A stretch of 64,000 bases of DNA, from NCBI GenBank assembly GCA_902793335.1, contig CADBCZ010000011.1, positions 1 through 64,000 of the forward strand, read 5' to 3'. The notes under the pieces were generated by a model. The model had not been told where the DNA came from and searched no databases. It saw only the letters and a program-made list of their open reading frames with translations. Below, one piece after another: positions 33,498-43,104 of this stretch; position 1 is the stretch's first letter, and each line of letters opens with the position of its first letter. A program made the translations under genes and the position numbers. This DNA comes from an uncultured Lachnospiraceae bacterium. GTDB taxonomy: Bacteria; Bacillota; Clostridia; Lachnospirales; Lachnospiraceae.

Positions 33498-34500
33498 TTA
33501 TGTCGTCACCTCCGCCTCGAGATATAACAATCTCACCGGTATCCTCTAACCTACGTATAATATTAACAATCTTCTGCTGAGCTTCTTCAACATCCTTGAG
33601 TCTGACAGGTCCCATGTATTCCATGTCTTCCTTTATCATTGCAGCAAGACGAGATGAAAGGTTGTTGAAAATAATATTCTGTACATCTTCATTTGCATTC
33701 TTAAGAGCAACAGCAAGTTCGTTATTATCAACATCACGAAGAACGGTCTGAATAGCACGATTATCAAGCATAAGAATATCTTCGAATACGAACATCTTAC
33801 GACGAATCTCGTCTGCAAGTTCAGGTTCTTCAATTTCCAAAGTCTCCATGATATGTTTCTCTGTGCTTCTATCAACAGTATTCAAAATAGAAACAATAGC
33901 ATCTACGCCACCGACAATTGTATAGTCCTGGTTAACAAGCGAAGCAAGTTTCTTCTCCAATACCTTTTCAACCTCCTTGATGACATCAGGACTTGTTCTA
34001 TCCATCAATGCGATACGCTTAGCAACCTCCGCCTGTTTTTCAAGTGGTAACGAACCAACTACGGCCGCTGCCTGAGAAGACGGTAGATAAGCAAGTATAA
34101 GTGCTATTGTCTGCGGATGCTCATCCTGAATAAAGTTGAGTAACTGCGAAGGATCCGCTTTTCTTACAAATTCAAAAGGACGCACCTGTAATGACGCTGT
34201 AAGTCGTCCGATAACATCTTTCGCTCTGTCTTCTCCAAGCGCTTTATCAAGCAATTCTTTCGCATATCCTATACCACCCTCTGCAATATATTGCTGAGCA
34301 AGACATATCTCATAAAATTCTTCAAGAACTTTCTCTTTTATATCAGGTGGAACATTTCTTGTATTAGCTATTTCCAAAGTCAGCGTCTCTATCTCATCTT
34401 CCTTAAGATGTTTAAAAACATTCGCCGATTTTTCCGGCCCCAGGGAAATCAAAAGCACAGCCGCTTTCTGAACTCCGGATAATTCATCCTCATTAGTCAC
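33490..34500 (-). CDS. fliG: Flagellar motor switch protein FliG
   Basis: The 336-residue protein has the FliG domains in order: N domain (SGVQKAAVLLISLGPEKSANVFKHL), middle domain with the EHPQTIALILAYLPSSQAAAVVGSLP motif, and C domain with the charged torque helix (VFVFEDI-like MFVFEDILMLDNRAIQTVLRDVDNNELAVALKNA). FliG is the rotor protein that contacts MotA. It lies between fliF and fliH. Confidence 0.97.
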   Translation of the reverse strand: MTNEDELSGVQKAAVLLISLGPEKSANVFKHLKEDEIETLTLEIANTRNVPPDIKEKVLEEFYEICLAQQYIAEGGIGYAKELLDKALGEDRAKDVIGRLTASLQVRPFEFVRKADPSQLLNFIQDEHPQTIALILAYLPSSQAAAVVGSLPLEKQAEVAKRIALMDRTSPDVIKEVEKVLEKKLASLVNQDYTIVGGVDAIVSILNTVDRSTEKHIMETLEIEEPELADEIRRKMFVFEDILMLDNRAIQTVLRDVDNNELAVALKNANEDVQNIIFNNLSSRLAAMIKEDMEYMGPVRLKDVEEAQQKIVNIIRRLEDTGEIVISRGGGDDIIV

Positions 34501-34516
34501 TTATAATTCCTCCCAA

Positions 34517-36133
34517 TCATTCCCAATCATCATTTAACCAGTTACGCAAAAGCAGAGCAACTTCTTCAGGATTCTGATCAACAAAACGTTCAATCTGCTG
34601 TCTTGTAGCTGATTTATCACTAAACTCAATATCTTCCAGACTCTGGTTCTCCTTTGTGGTTGCAAGCAATGCTTCAACCGACAATTCCGGTTCAAGCTCT
34701 GAAACCTCAACAGGACGCATACCTCTAAATACCACAAACACCAGTAACACAACAATAAGCGCTGCAAGTATGAACTGCAGATAATTTGCAATCATCTGAG
34801 CAGCAGAAGTTTCCTGCGGATAAAACAACGGAACTTCATAAGCCTGTACTGTTATCTTGTCCGCTGCTATACCCGTTGCATTCTGAATAAGCGCGATAGT
34901 TCCTTCATCAACTTCTATAGGTTTACGCTCATCATTTTCAGCCTGAAACGCCTCAAATTTCGTACCCTTAAGTTCACCTGACTTCTTCATCTTAGCCTCA
35001 TCATAAATTATATATTTGCTAAGAACAACTGCAAGTGATGAATTAGCTGTATTAACAGTACCAACAGCTTTTTTGGTTGTTGTAGTGGTTACACTGTCAC
35101 TGTATTCCTCTTTGATAACATTGGCATTACTGTTACCCATGTTAGAATTCAATATCTCATAATCATTAACATTATCATCATTAGAATCCGTACCCGGTAT
35201 TCCTGCCGCACCTTCCTGATTCTCTGCGGTATAGTAATAATAACTTGTTTTAGGACCTGTATCCTCTTCCTCATCATCCGTGTAATGATGCACATCCTCG
35301 ATCTGCTGTTCGTTAAGATCAATGTCAAGATTTGCAGTCACTTCCGCATCATTATATACACCCGAATTAACCATCAGACCTCTTACCCGATTCTCGAGAT
35401 TATCCGTGACCTGTGCCTTGACCTTAATAGCTGCCGATGAATTACCAAGTGCGCTGTTCGAACCTCCTTCCGCTCCAAAAAGAAGCGTTCCCATCTGATC
35501 AATAATCTTAACATTATCAGTGGTAGAGTTGCCAAGAGATGTCGCAACATAATTAGCTATTCCCTCAACGCTGCTCTCCTCAAACTTATCTGTAGTTGTA
35601 AGAAGTATACTCGCTGACGCTTCCTTTTCCTTTGCCAATAGGGAATTGGTAGAATCAGGAATCGTTATCTGAACAGCGGCCTGTTTTATACCTTCTATTA
35701 GTTCAATCTCGTTAGCAATATTATTCTGCTTAACTATTATCTGCTTAAGTCTTCGTTCACTGTCTGTGGTTGACATACTGTTGTTAAACAAAAGATCCCA
35801 GTCATCACTCTTGTTCGCGGCTATATTATTCTCACCAAGTTTAAGTCTTGCATTTGACTCCTGTTTCTCATTAACCATAAATGTCAGACCATTACTGGAA
35901 ACATTATAATCAATCGACGCTTCGTCAAGAACAGCCTTAGCAGTTGCCGCATCGGCAGTATTATCAAAAGTGACAAGTTCGACATATTTAGCTCGATTAA
36001 GCATAAAAATAAGAGCAACCAACGTAAAAATAACTGCTGCTGATATACAAACTATTAATGTTTTCTGTTTGCTTGTAAAACGATTCCAAAACTCCAAAAT
36101 CCTGGACTGAATCGTCTTTAATCTATCTAACAT
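34517..36133 (-). CDS. fliF: Flagellar MS-ring protein FliF
   Basis: The 538-residue protein has two membrane helices (about 25-45 and 440-462). The periplasmic ring-building domains include a YscJ-like fold (VTFDNTADAATAKAVLDEASIDYNV..GLTFMV, and AAVQITIPDSTNSLLAKEKEASASILL). A C-terminal cytoplasmic tail binds FliG (RQQIERFVDQNPEEVALLLRNWLNDD). It is the base of the whole basal body and its gene precedes fliG, as usual. Confidence 0.97.
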   Translation of the reverse strand: MLDRLKTIQSRILEFWNRFTSKQKTLIVCISAAVIFTLVALIFMLNRAKYVELVTFDNTADAATAKAVLDEASIDYNVSSNGLTFMVNEKQESNARLKLGENNIAANKSDDWDLLFNNSMSTTDSERRLKQIIVKQNNIANEIELIEGIKQAAVQITIPDSTNSLLAKEKEASASILLTTTDKFEESSVEGIANYVATSLGNSTTDNVKIIDQMGTLLFGAEGGSNSALGNSSAAIKVKAQVTDNLENRVRGLMVNSGVYNDAEVTANLDIDLNEQQIEDVHHYTDDEEEDTGPKTSYYYYTAENQEGAAGIPGTDSNDDNVNDYEILNSNMGNSNANVIKEEYSDSVTTTTTKKAVGTVNTANSSLAVVLSKYIIYDEAKMKKSGELKGTKFEAFQAENDERKPIEVDEGTIALIQNATGIAADKITVQAYEVPLFYPQETSAAQMIANYLQFILAALIVVLLVFVVFRGMRPVEVSELEPELSVEALLATTKENQSLEDIEFSDKSATRQQIERFVDQNPEEVALLLRNWLNDDWE

Positions 36134-36149
36134 ATGTCTTAATCCTCAC

Positions 36150-36464
36150 TTAAATCTGCATATTCATGAGTTCCTTATAGGCCTCAATTGCTTTATTGGT
36201 CACACGCGTTGTATATTGCAGCGAAATATTGGCTTTCTGCTGTGCAATAGCAAGATCATGTGTACTGGTAGCATAACCCAAAGAATAATTAATCTCAGAT
36301 TCCTCGGCTGCATTCTGATAATCATTAGCTTCTTTATACATCTCAATTGCAGAATTCAACAAATTATCGAAAGCAACACCATTATCTGTAGTGATTTTTG
36401 AAGTTGAAAGATTGCCATATAACTGATTAACGGCCTCGTTGTTTTGAATTGGCATAATCGTCAT
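36150..36464 (-). CDS. fliE: Basal body protein FliE
   Basis: This 104-residue helical protein has the family region ITTDNGVAFDNLLNSAIEMYKEANDYQNAAEESEINYSLGYATSTHDLAIAQQKANISLQYTTRVTNKAIEAYKELMNMQI. FliE joins the MS ring to the rod. The start follows GGGAGGTGAT. It sits between flgC and fliF, as in Bacillus. Confidence 0.94.
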   Translation of the reverse strand: MTIMPIQNNEAVNQLYGNLSTSKITTDNGVAFDNLLNSAIEMYKEANDYQNAAEESEINYSLGYATSTHDLAIAQQKANISLQYTTRVTNKAIEAYKELMNMQI

Positions 36465-36480
36465 GCTTAATCACCTCCCA

Positions 36481-36924
36481 TTACTGGAATAATTCCAGAC
36501 CTTTTGATGCAATTGCTTTCGAAGCATTAAATGCAGTAGCATTAGCCTCATATGATCTGCTGGCATCAATAAGGTTAGTCATTTCTGTGACGGTGTTAAC
36601 ATTAGGCATATGTACATAGCCATTCTCATCCGCATCAGGATGCTCAGGGTTATAAGCCATCGGCCCCTCTGTAGTATCTTCAACAATAGCTGCTATCTTA
36701 ACTCCCTTTGCATGATATGTCTCTAATTTATTACAGAGAATGTGATCAAATGACGCATTGGAATTTTCCTGAAAGACAACTGTCTGTCTCTTGTATACGT
36801 CACCATTCTCATCTCTTGTTGTATTGACGTTAGCAATATTCTGTGAAATGATATCCATCCTTGTACGCTGCGCCGTCATTCCGGAAGCAGAAACGTCCAT
36901 CGCATTAAATACACCATAGCTCAT
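36481..36924 (-). CDS. flgC: Flagellar rod protein FlgC
   Basis: The 147-residue protein has the rod N-terminal signature (FNAMDVSASGMTAQRTRMDIISQNIANVNTTR) and the C-terminal heptad helix (NTVTEMTNLIDASRSYEANATAFNASKAIASKGLEL). FlgC is a proximal rod subunit. The ribosome site is AAGGAGGGG. Confidence 0.95.
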   Translation of the reverse strand: MSYGVFNAMDVSASGMTAQRTRMDIISQNIANVNTTRDENGDVYKRQTVVFQENSNASFDHILCNKLETYHAKGVKIAAIVEDTTEGPMAYNPEHPDADENGYVHMPNVNTVTEMTNLIDASRSYEANATAFNASKAIASKGLELFQ

Positions 36925-36940
36925 TGATCACCCCTCCTTA

Positions 36941-37336
36941 TCAATTACCCGAAAGAACTGTCTTATATCTGGAAAACTCTTGTCCTATCTGGGATATAAG
37001 AGTATTATATCTGATCTGATTCTCAGCAAGATATGCACTCTCTGTATCAATATCAACATTGTTTCCGTCAAGACGATATGAAAGTACCGAGTGATCGGTA
37101 TATATCATACCACTGAAATCAGATAGATGTGTATTAATCTCGTCAACCCTGTCGTCAAGCGGGTCGTCACCAATAAGTGCCTGCTCTAAATATCTTTCAA
37201 AAGAAATATCCTTTCTCTTATAATTAGGTGTATCAACATTAGCTATATTGTTAGAGATTATGGTATTTCTTGAATTAGCAGCGTCTGCAGCCTTATCCAA
37301 AACATTAATATAGTTATAGATATTGGTATTAATCAT
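36941..37336 (-). CDS. flgB: Flagellar rod protein FlgB
   Basis: The 131-residue rod subunit carries VLDKAADAANSRNTIISNNIANVDTPNYKRKDISFERYL and a C-terminal ESAYLAENQIRYNTLISQIGQEFSRYKTVL. It is the first gene of the fla/che operon. I place the start at 37336 because AGGAGG lies 6 nt upstream. The longer frame back to 37360 would cover the ribosome site. An extended hairpin stands in the leader just upstream. Confidence 0.94.
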   Translation of the reverse strand: MINTNIYNYINVLDKAADAANSRNTIISNNIANVDTPNYKRKDISFERYLEQALIGDDPLDDRVDEINTHLSDFSGMIYTDHSVLSYRLDGNNVDIDTESAYLAENQIRYNTLISQIGQEFSRYKTVLSGN

Positions 37337-37365
37337 AGCATACCTCCTTATCCCATTCACAAATC

Positions 37366-37397
37366 AAAGGACTCATGAGCGAACTCACAAATCCTTT
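37366..37397 (-). promoter_or_regulatory. Leader hairpin between codY and flgB
   Basis: On the minus strand AAAGGA (37397-37392) pairs with TCCTTT (37371-37366), and inside it TGAG-TTCG-CTCA forms a UUCG-type tetraloop hairpin. There is no T-run after it, and the flgB ribosome site begins about 18 nt later. It may protect or process the 5' end of the long fla/che transcript, or regulate flgB translation. No clear promoter was found between codY and flgB, so the operon may be partly read from the codY promoter. Confidence 0.5.
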
Positions 37398-37418
37398 TGT
37401 CAGCTAAAAAAATCCATT

Positions 37419-38228
37419 TTAATTATGCAATTTGATAACCTCATCATACGCATATTCGTTAAGAACCTTGATATTCGTCCCCTTCATACCCGAAGATCTC
37501 GTCTCTATAACCCCTGCGCTCTCAAATTTCCTGAGTGCATTAACGATAACAGAACGAGTGATACCCACTCTGTCAGCAATCTTTGAAGTCACAAGCATTC
37601 CCTGCATATTGTATGTATTATTCTGTTTATTGTCAGAGGATTGTTCCTTATTTAAAGCATTAAATATATGGAACATAGCCTCCTGTTCAGATGCAGACAA
37701 TGTACTGATAGCAGAACGGACAACAGAGAGCTTTCTATCCTCCTCTGCCGATTCCTCATTCTCACTTCTCATCATCTCCAAACCGACCACAGTAGTAGCA
37801 TACTCACTAAGTATAATATCATCAATGGTATATGGTTGATCCTCTTTGTATAAAAACAAAGTTCCCAGGCGTTCACCCGCAATATCAATAGGCGAAATGA
37901 TAGCCTGATACTTAAAAGGATTATCAAGTTCAAAGCCAAGTGTAGCCAGATTCACATTCTCTTTTGTAGAGAGAACCCCCAAAAGTCTTTCGTTGAGAAC
38001 AGGCTCTATAAAATCACCAACTTTCTGAACAATCATCTGAGTAATCTCACTTATATCAGAACGATTCTCAATTCCTAAGACCTTTCCTTTTCTGCTAATC
38101 ACAAGAATATCCGACTCTAGTATCTCACTTAAAACTTTACATATATCATTAAAAACAACCTTATGTGTACTGTTATTATGTAATAGTTTATTGATTTTTC
38201 TTGTTTTATCTAATAACTGTACGCTCAT
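37419..38228 (-). CDS. codY: GTP- and BCAA-sensing global repressor CodY
   Basis: The 269-residue protein has the CodY GAF-type ligand domain (about 1-155: LLDKTRKINKLLHN, ESDILVISRKGKVLG, NPFKYQAIISPIDIAGERLGTLFLYK). A winged helix follows (about 200-265) with the conserved recognition segment VTSKIADRVGITRSVIVNALRKFESAGVIETRSSGMKGTNIKVLN. CodY represses nutrient-scavenging and often motility genes when branched-chain amino acids and GTP are high. A CodY box lies at its own promoter. It directly precedes flgB, as in Bacillus. Confidence 0.96.
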   Translation of the reverse strand: MSVQLLDKTRKINKLLHNNSTHKVVFNDICKVLSEILESDILVISRKGKVLGIENRSDISEITQMIVQKVGDFIEPVLNERLLGVLSTKENVNLATLGFELDNPFKYQAIISPIDIAGERLGTLFLYKEDQPYTIDDIILSEYATTVVGLEMMRSENEESAEEDRKLSVVRSAISTLSASEQEAMFHIFNALNKEQSSDNKQNNTYNMQGMLVTSKIADRVGITRSVIVNALRKFESAGVIETRSSGMKGTNIKVLNEYAYDEVIKLHN

Positions 38229-38288
38229 TGATTACATCCATCCTATAAGAATAAAAATATATAATATTAACCCTTATTATCAGCTATA

Positions 38289-38317
38289 ATTTTAACACAA
38301 TTGCTGCATAATAACAA
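38289..38317 (-). promoter_or_regulatory. Sigma-A-type promoter of codY
   Basis: TTGTTA (38317-38312) and TAAAAT (38294-38289) are separated by 17 bp on the minus strand, giving a leader of about 55 nt before the codY ATG. A CodY-box-like sequence abuts the -35 element on its upstream side. Confidence 0.55.
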
Positions 38318-38318
38318 G

Positions 38319-38333
38319 AATTTTCTGAAAAAA
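38319..38333. promoter_or_regulatory. CodY box at the codY promoter
   Basis: AATTTTCTGAAAAAA matches the 15-bp CodY consensus AATTTTCWGAAAATT at 13 positions. It lies directly upstream of the predicted -35 of codY, so autoregulation is likely, and the neighbouring fla/che operon could be influenced through readthrough. Confidence 0.65.
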
Positions 38334-38342
38334 AGGAAGTAA

Positions 38343-40400
38343 TTACCTCACAAATCCACACGACTCATTACTGCAAACTAATTTATTTCCTTTTTCCAAC
38401 ATTATGCTTCCACACTTATCACATTTTTCCTTTGAAGGTTTCTGCCAAGACATGAAATCACATTCAGGGTTATCGATACATCCATAGTATTTTCTGCCTT
38501 TTTTTGTCTTTTTAAGCACAATATCTTTTCCGCATTTCGGGCACTCTACACCAATCTTTTCAAAATACGGCATAGTAAATCTGCATTCTGGAAATCCGGG
38601 ACACGCCATAAACTTTCCATGAGGACCATACTTTATGACAAGATTCCGTCCACATTCAGGACAAATCTCCTCAGTCACTTCATCCTCTATCTTAATGTGT
38701 TCAAGCTCTTCATTCGCCAATTTTACTGCTTCATCCAAATCAGGATAGAAATTTCTTATAACAGTTTTCCAATCTATTGTGCCCTCCTCGATATTATCAA
38801 GGAGTGATTCCATAGTTGCGGTAAATTCAGTATCTACAATAACTGTAAACGCCTTTTTCATCACCTGATTAACGGCTTCTCCAAGTTCTGTTACATATAT
38901 ATTTTTCTTTTCTTTTACAACATAATGTCTGGCAAGAATAGTTGATATAGTCGGCGCATAGGTACTTGGTCTTCCTATGCCAAGTTCTTCCATCTGCTTA
39001 ACCAGCGACCCCTCGGTATAATGGGGTGACGGCTGAGTAAAATGCTGAAGATCTTCAAAGCTTTCAACTTTGATAACCGTATCCATATCTATATTCTTGA
39101 ATAAGTTCTTATTCTCATCACTTTCATCTTCAATAGCATAAGCAGCCATGAATCCCTCAAACGCAAGCTTGGTAGAAACTGCGCCAAATTCATATCCCAT
39201 CGATTCAAGTTTCAAAGTATCGCTTTCATATACAGCATCTGCCATACGGCTTGCAAGAAATCTGTTATATATCATCTGATATAATCTGAATTGATCTCTT
39301 GATAACTGCTCCTTAATCATAACAGGCGAAAGCGAAACATCAGTAGGTCTTATAGCTTCATGCGCATCCTGTATCTTCTTATTTGAAGCTTTGGCATTTT
39401 CCTTTTTGACACCAACAAATTCACTGCCAAATTTATCACTGATATATTCTCTTGCAGACGCATCTGCCTCTTCCGAAACTCTTACCGAATCCGTTCTTAA
39501 ATAAGTTATAAGACCGATACTTCCTCGTCCTTTAATATCCACACCTTCATATAACTGTTGTGCTATACGCATCGTTTTACCGGTAGCAAAATTAAGTTTT
39601 CTTGCTGCCTCCTGTTGCAATGTAGAAGTTGTAAACGGTAATGGTGCTTTCTTAACTCTCTTACCGTGTTTAATGTCTTTAACACCCAAGTCCTGACCTT
39701 CAAGATCCGCCAGCACCTTATCCATCTCTTCTCTGTTTGCAATTTCTGCTTTGCCCTTAGGCATCTTCTGTAGCTTTGCAGGAAATGATTTCTTACTGCC
39801 TTTTGGTGTTACAATAGCATTAAGAGTCCAGTATTCATTAGGAATAAAATTATTGATTTCATCTTCTCTATCACAAATAAGTCTGAGGGCAACAGACTGT
39901 ACACGTCCCGCACTCAACCCTCTCTTAATCTTTGCCCATAACAAAGGACTTATCTCATACCCAACAAGTCTGTCCAACTCGCGCCTTGCCTGTTGGGCAT
40001 CAACAAGATTCATATCAATATCTCTTGCCTGTTTCAGTGAGTTCTTTACCGCATTCTTGGTTATCTCATTAAATGTAATTCTCTTAAATTTCTTATCAGC
40101 AAGATTAAGCGCTTTAGAAAGATGCCATGAAATAGCCTCACCCTCGCGATCAGGGTCAGTTGCAAGATAAACTTTATCTGCCTTCTTGACTTCCTTTCTA
40201 AGAGCAGCAAGTAGTTCACCCTTACCTCTTATAGTTATATACTTTGGCTCAAAGTCATTCTCAACATCAATACCCAGCTGTGATTTCGGTAAATCTCTGA
40301 CATGTCCGTTAGATGCAATTACCTTATAATTGCTTCCAAGAAATTTTTGAATAGTTTTTGCTTTTGCAGGTGACTCAACAATCACCAGATTCTTAGCCAT
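38343..40400 (-). CDS. topA: DNA topoisomerase I
   Basis: The 685-residue type IA topoisomerase starts MAKNLVIVESPAKAKTIQKFLG. It has the TOPRIM acidic triad (ATDPDREGEAISWHL), the catalytic Tyr in GLITYLRTDS near residue 305, and GIGRPSTYAPTI. Three C-terminal zinc ribbons follow: CPECGRN..CPGFPEC, CPKCGKD..CIDNPEC and CDKCGS..CSNESC. It relaxes negative supercoils behind polymerase. It follows dprA by 22 nt. Confidence 0.97.
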   Translation of the reverse strand: MAKNLVIVESPAKAKTIQKFLGSNYKVIASNGHVRDLPKSQLGIDVENDFEPKYITIRGKGELLAALRKEVKKADKVYLATDPDREGEAISWHLSKALNLADKKFKRITFNEITKNAVKNSLKQARDIDMNLVDAQQARRELDRLVGYEISPLLWAKIKRGLSAGRVQSVALRLICDREDEINNFIPNEYWTLNAIVTPKGSKKSFPAKLQKMPKGKAEIANREEMDKVLADLEGQDLGVKDIKHGKRVKKAPLPFTTSTLQQEAARKLNFATGKTMRIAQQLYEGVDIKGRGSIGLITYLRTDSVRVSEEADASAREYISDKFGSEFVGVKKENAKASNKKIQDAHEAIRPTDVSLSPVMIKEQLSRDQFRLYQMIYNRFLASRMADAVYESDTLKLESMGYEFGAVSTKLAFEGFMAAYAIEDESDENKNLFKNIDMDTVIKVESFEDLQHFTQPSPHYTEGSLVKQMEELGIGRPSTYAPTISTILARHYVVKEKKNIYVTELGEAVNQVMKKAFTVIVDTEFTATMESLLDNIEEGTIDWKTVIRNFYPDLDEAVKLANEELEHIKIEDEVTEEICPECGRNLVIKYGPHGKFMACPGFPECRFTMPYFEKIGVECPKCGKDIVLKKTKKGRKYYGCIDNPECDFMSWQKPSKEKCDKCGSIMLEKGNKLVCSNESCGFVR

Positions 40401-40422
40401 AATGCAGTACCCCTTCTACAAT

Positions 40423-41544
40423 CTATATTTTTACTGAATAATAATTACGCGCCGGCTCATTAATATAACCACTTAAGTACAGTTCATTAATGTACATACA
40501 CACATCGCCCGGCGATAATCTTGTCTCCCTTATAATGTCATCAATATATTTCGGCTCGACACTCAAAACACTATACACTATTTTTTCAGCAGGTGCAAGT
40601 AAGTTTTTTCTTCTGTTAAAATCCATCACAAGCTTTTCTCCATCCGTTTTTTCATCCGCCAGACTTCTTCCGCATAGTATTTCTGTAATGTCCGAAACAT
40701 CCGTAACGATATGCGCCCCCATTTTAATAAGGTTATTACATCCCATACTTTTTTCGTCGAGTATCCTTCCCGGAAGCGCAAATATCTCTTTACCCTGTTC
40801 AAGCCCCTGATCAACTGTTATAAATGTACCGCTTTTTTTCGTTGCTTCTATTACAAGTATTCCGTCTGCCAATCCCGATATAATCCTGTTTCTCTGAGGA
40901 AATAATGCAGCATAAGGTTTAACACCCACATTACTCTCAGATACAATTCCACCCACAGCCTCCATTTTCATATACAGATCATAGTTTTCCTCAGGGTATA
41001 CCATATCAATTCCACACCCTAGAACACCAAGCGTATAAGCCTCCGCTTCAAGAGCTCCCCTATGAGCCATTCCATCTATTCCTCTTGCAAGACCACTTAT
41101 AACCACTACACCTTCTCTTGACAATTCCCTTCCAAAATATCTCGCCATTTCTCTCCCATAATGCGTACTGTTCCTTGCACCTATAATAGCAACCACACAG
41201 GCATTTTCATCAGGTAGTTTTCCTTTCAGATACAGACCATACGGCGGATCAGGTATATCTTTTAGTTTTTCCGGATAAATATCCAAGTCAGGATGTATAA
41301 ATGTAATTCCATAATTTTCAAGTTTGCCATAATCACGAATAATTCTCAATTCATCTTTAGACCTTACATATTCATCTATTGAAGCTCTATGATTAGCTGC
41401 ACCTATTATTTCAAAGATTATTTCATCATTTTCTTTATAAATCTCTCTCGGGCTTCCCAATTCACAAATAAGTTTGTTTATCGTTTTTCTGCCAACCCCT
41501 TCAATATTACATAGCCAATACCAGTAGTGTTCCATTTTCATCAT
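40423..41544 (-). CDS. dprA: DNA-processing protein DprA (Smf)
   Basis: This 373-residue protein has an N-terminal SAM-like region (LCNIEGVGRKTINKLI). The Rossmann-type DprA core carries VAIIGARNSTHYGREMARYFGRELSREGVVVISGLARGIDGMAHRGAL and QRNRIISGLADGILVIEATKKSGTFITVDQGLEQGKEIFALPG, and a C-terminal winged helix spans about 310-373. DprA protects incoming single-stranded DNA and loads RecA in transformation. It overlaps yifB by 4 nt (ATGA), and topA follows. Confidence 0.95.
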   Translation of the reverse strand: MMKMEHYWYWLCNIEGVGRKTINKLICELGSPREIYKENDEIIFEIIGAANHRASIDEYVRSKDELRIIRDYGKLENYGITFIHPDLDIYPEKLKDIPDPPYGLYLKGKLPDENACVVAIIGARNSTHYGREMARYFGRELSREGVVVISGLARGIDGMAHRGALEAEAYTLGVLGCGIDMVYPEENYDLYMKMEAVGGIVSESNVGVKPYAALFPQRNRIISGLADGILVIEATKKSGTFITVDQGLEQGKEIFALPGRILDEKSMGCNNLIKMGAHIVTDVSDITEILCGRSLADEKTDGEKLVMDFNRRKNLLAPAEKIVYSVLSVEPKYIDDIIRETRLSPGDVCMYINELYLSGYINEPARNYYSVKI

Positions 41545-43073
41545 ATACCATCACCTTCCTGCCAAAGTTCGTTAACCCTATACGACAAAGCCTCTAAAAT
41601 ATGGTCTTTAGTAACCTCTTTCGAAGCATTAAGATCAGCGATAGTTCGTGCAACTTTAAGTATCTTTCCAATACCTCTGGCAGTCATCTGATATTGTTCA
41701 AAAATATCCTTAATATAAATCTTCATATTTTCATCCAACATGCACATTTCATCAATCAAACTTGAAGGAATTTGAGAATTAAATCTCAAACCACAACCTT
41801 TAAGTCTTTCATACTGAATATTATGAACTTTTTCAATTCTTTGTTTAATGTCAGAAGATTTTTCTCCTATCTTGATATTACAGAGTTCTTCATACTTAAC
41901 TCTTCTAACCTGAAGACACATATCCATACGGTCAAGCATTGGCCTTGACAGTTTTCTCAGATAGCGATCTATCTGTAATTGGGTACAATGACACTTTGCC
42001 CTGTCAGGAAAATAACCACAAGGGCATGGATTCATTGCAGCCACAAGCATAAAATTACAAGGAAAGGTGTAACTCCCATACATTCTGGATATAGTAATCA
42101 CACAATCCTCCATCGGTTGTCTTAACATTTCAATCGTGTTTTTTTGAAATTCCAACAGCTCATCCAGAAATAAAACCCCATGATGGGCAAGACTTATCTC
42201 GCCAGGTTTTGGCAATTTCCCTCCTCCTATCAGAGACTGTGCAGTTATAGAATGGTGTGGGGTCCTGAATGGTCTGTTAACTATTAATCCCTCATCCGGT
42301 CCAAGCATTCCCTTAACACTATATATTTTTGTAAGCTCTACACTTTCGTCATAAGAAAGATCTGGCATAATTGTCGGAATCCTTTTCGCTATCATTGACT
42401 TCCCTGCTCCCGGAGGTCCTGCAAAAATGATGTTATGCATTCCAGCAACCGCTATTTCAGTAGCTCTCTTCATCCCCTCCTGACCTCTTATATCAGAAAA
42501 ATCAAAATTGTAATCATATTGAAGTTTATCCATAACTGTGTGCTTAGATGCTTCTATATATTTATCTCCGGTTAAATGATTACAAACCTCTTTCAAGTTT
42601 TTTGCTCCATATATCCGTATATCTCTGATAACAGCTGCTTCTCTACGATTATCATAAGGTAGTATTACATTGTCAATTCCATTCTTTTTTGCAAAATCTA
42701 CAATTGGAAGTATACCTCTGACACCTTTAAGTTCTCCGTTTAACGACAGTTCACCAATTAACAGAGTATTCTCAACACTTTCTTCAGGAATATAACCATA
42801 TGCAGCAAGCAACGCAACACCTATCGGAAGATCAAATGCAGAGCCTTCTTTTCTGATATCTGCAGGAGATAAATTAATTGTAATCTTTTTGGGGGAAAGA
42901 AAAAAACCTGAATTTTTCAGTGAAGTTCTCACCCTATCACTGGCTTCTCGAACTTCTGACGCTAGAAAGCCTACCATATTAAAACTGGGCAGACCATCAC
43001 TGACATCGGCCTCCACCGTAATGAGTCGTCCCTCAACTCCATGCAGTGTACCGCCTAGAACTTTGTTAAACAT
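41541..43073 (-). CDS. YifB/ComM family AAA+ helicase-like protein
   Basis: The 510-residue protein has an N-terminal Lon-like domain (LITVEADVSDGLPSFNMVGFLASEVREASDRVRTSLKNSGF). The Mg-chelatase-like AAA+ module has Walker A AGPPGAGKSM, FRTPHHSITAQSLIGGG, Walker B HHGVLFLDELLEF and AAMNPCPCGYFPD, and a C-terminal lid follows. ComM promotes branch migration in natural transformation. Being coupled to dprA, this suggests a DNA-uptake or recombination unit. A strong promoter lies upstream. Confidence 0.92.
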   Translation of the reverse strand: MFNKVLGGTLHGVEGRLITVEADVSDGLPSFNMVGFLASEVREASDRVRTSLKNSGFFLSPKKITINLSPADIRKEGSAFDLPIGVALLAAYGYIPEESVENTLLIGELSLNGELKGVRGILPIVDFAKKNGIDNVILPYDNRREAAVIRDIRIYGAKNLKEVCNHLTGDKYIEASKHTVMDKLQYDYNFDFSDIRGQEGMKRATEIAVAGMHNIIFAGPPGAGKSMIAKRIPTIMPDLSYDESVELTKIYSVKGMLGPDEGLIVNRPFRTPHHSITAQSLIGGGKLPKPGEISLAHHGVLFLDELLEFQKNTIEMLRQPMEDCVITISRMYGSYTFPCNFMLVAAMNPCPCGYFPDRAKCHCTQLQIDRYLRKLSRPMLDRMDMCLQVRRVKYEELCNIKIGEKSSDIKQRIEKVHNIQYERLKGCGLRFNSQIPSSLIDEMCMLDENMKIYIKDIFEQYQMTARGIGKILKVARTIADLNASKEVTKDHILEALSYRVNELWQEGDGI

Positions 43074-43104
43074 GAAACCTCCTATCTCTAGTCGATTTCA
43101 CCTC

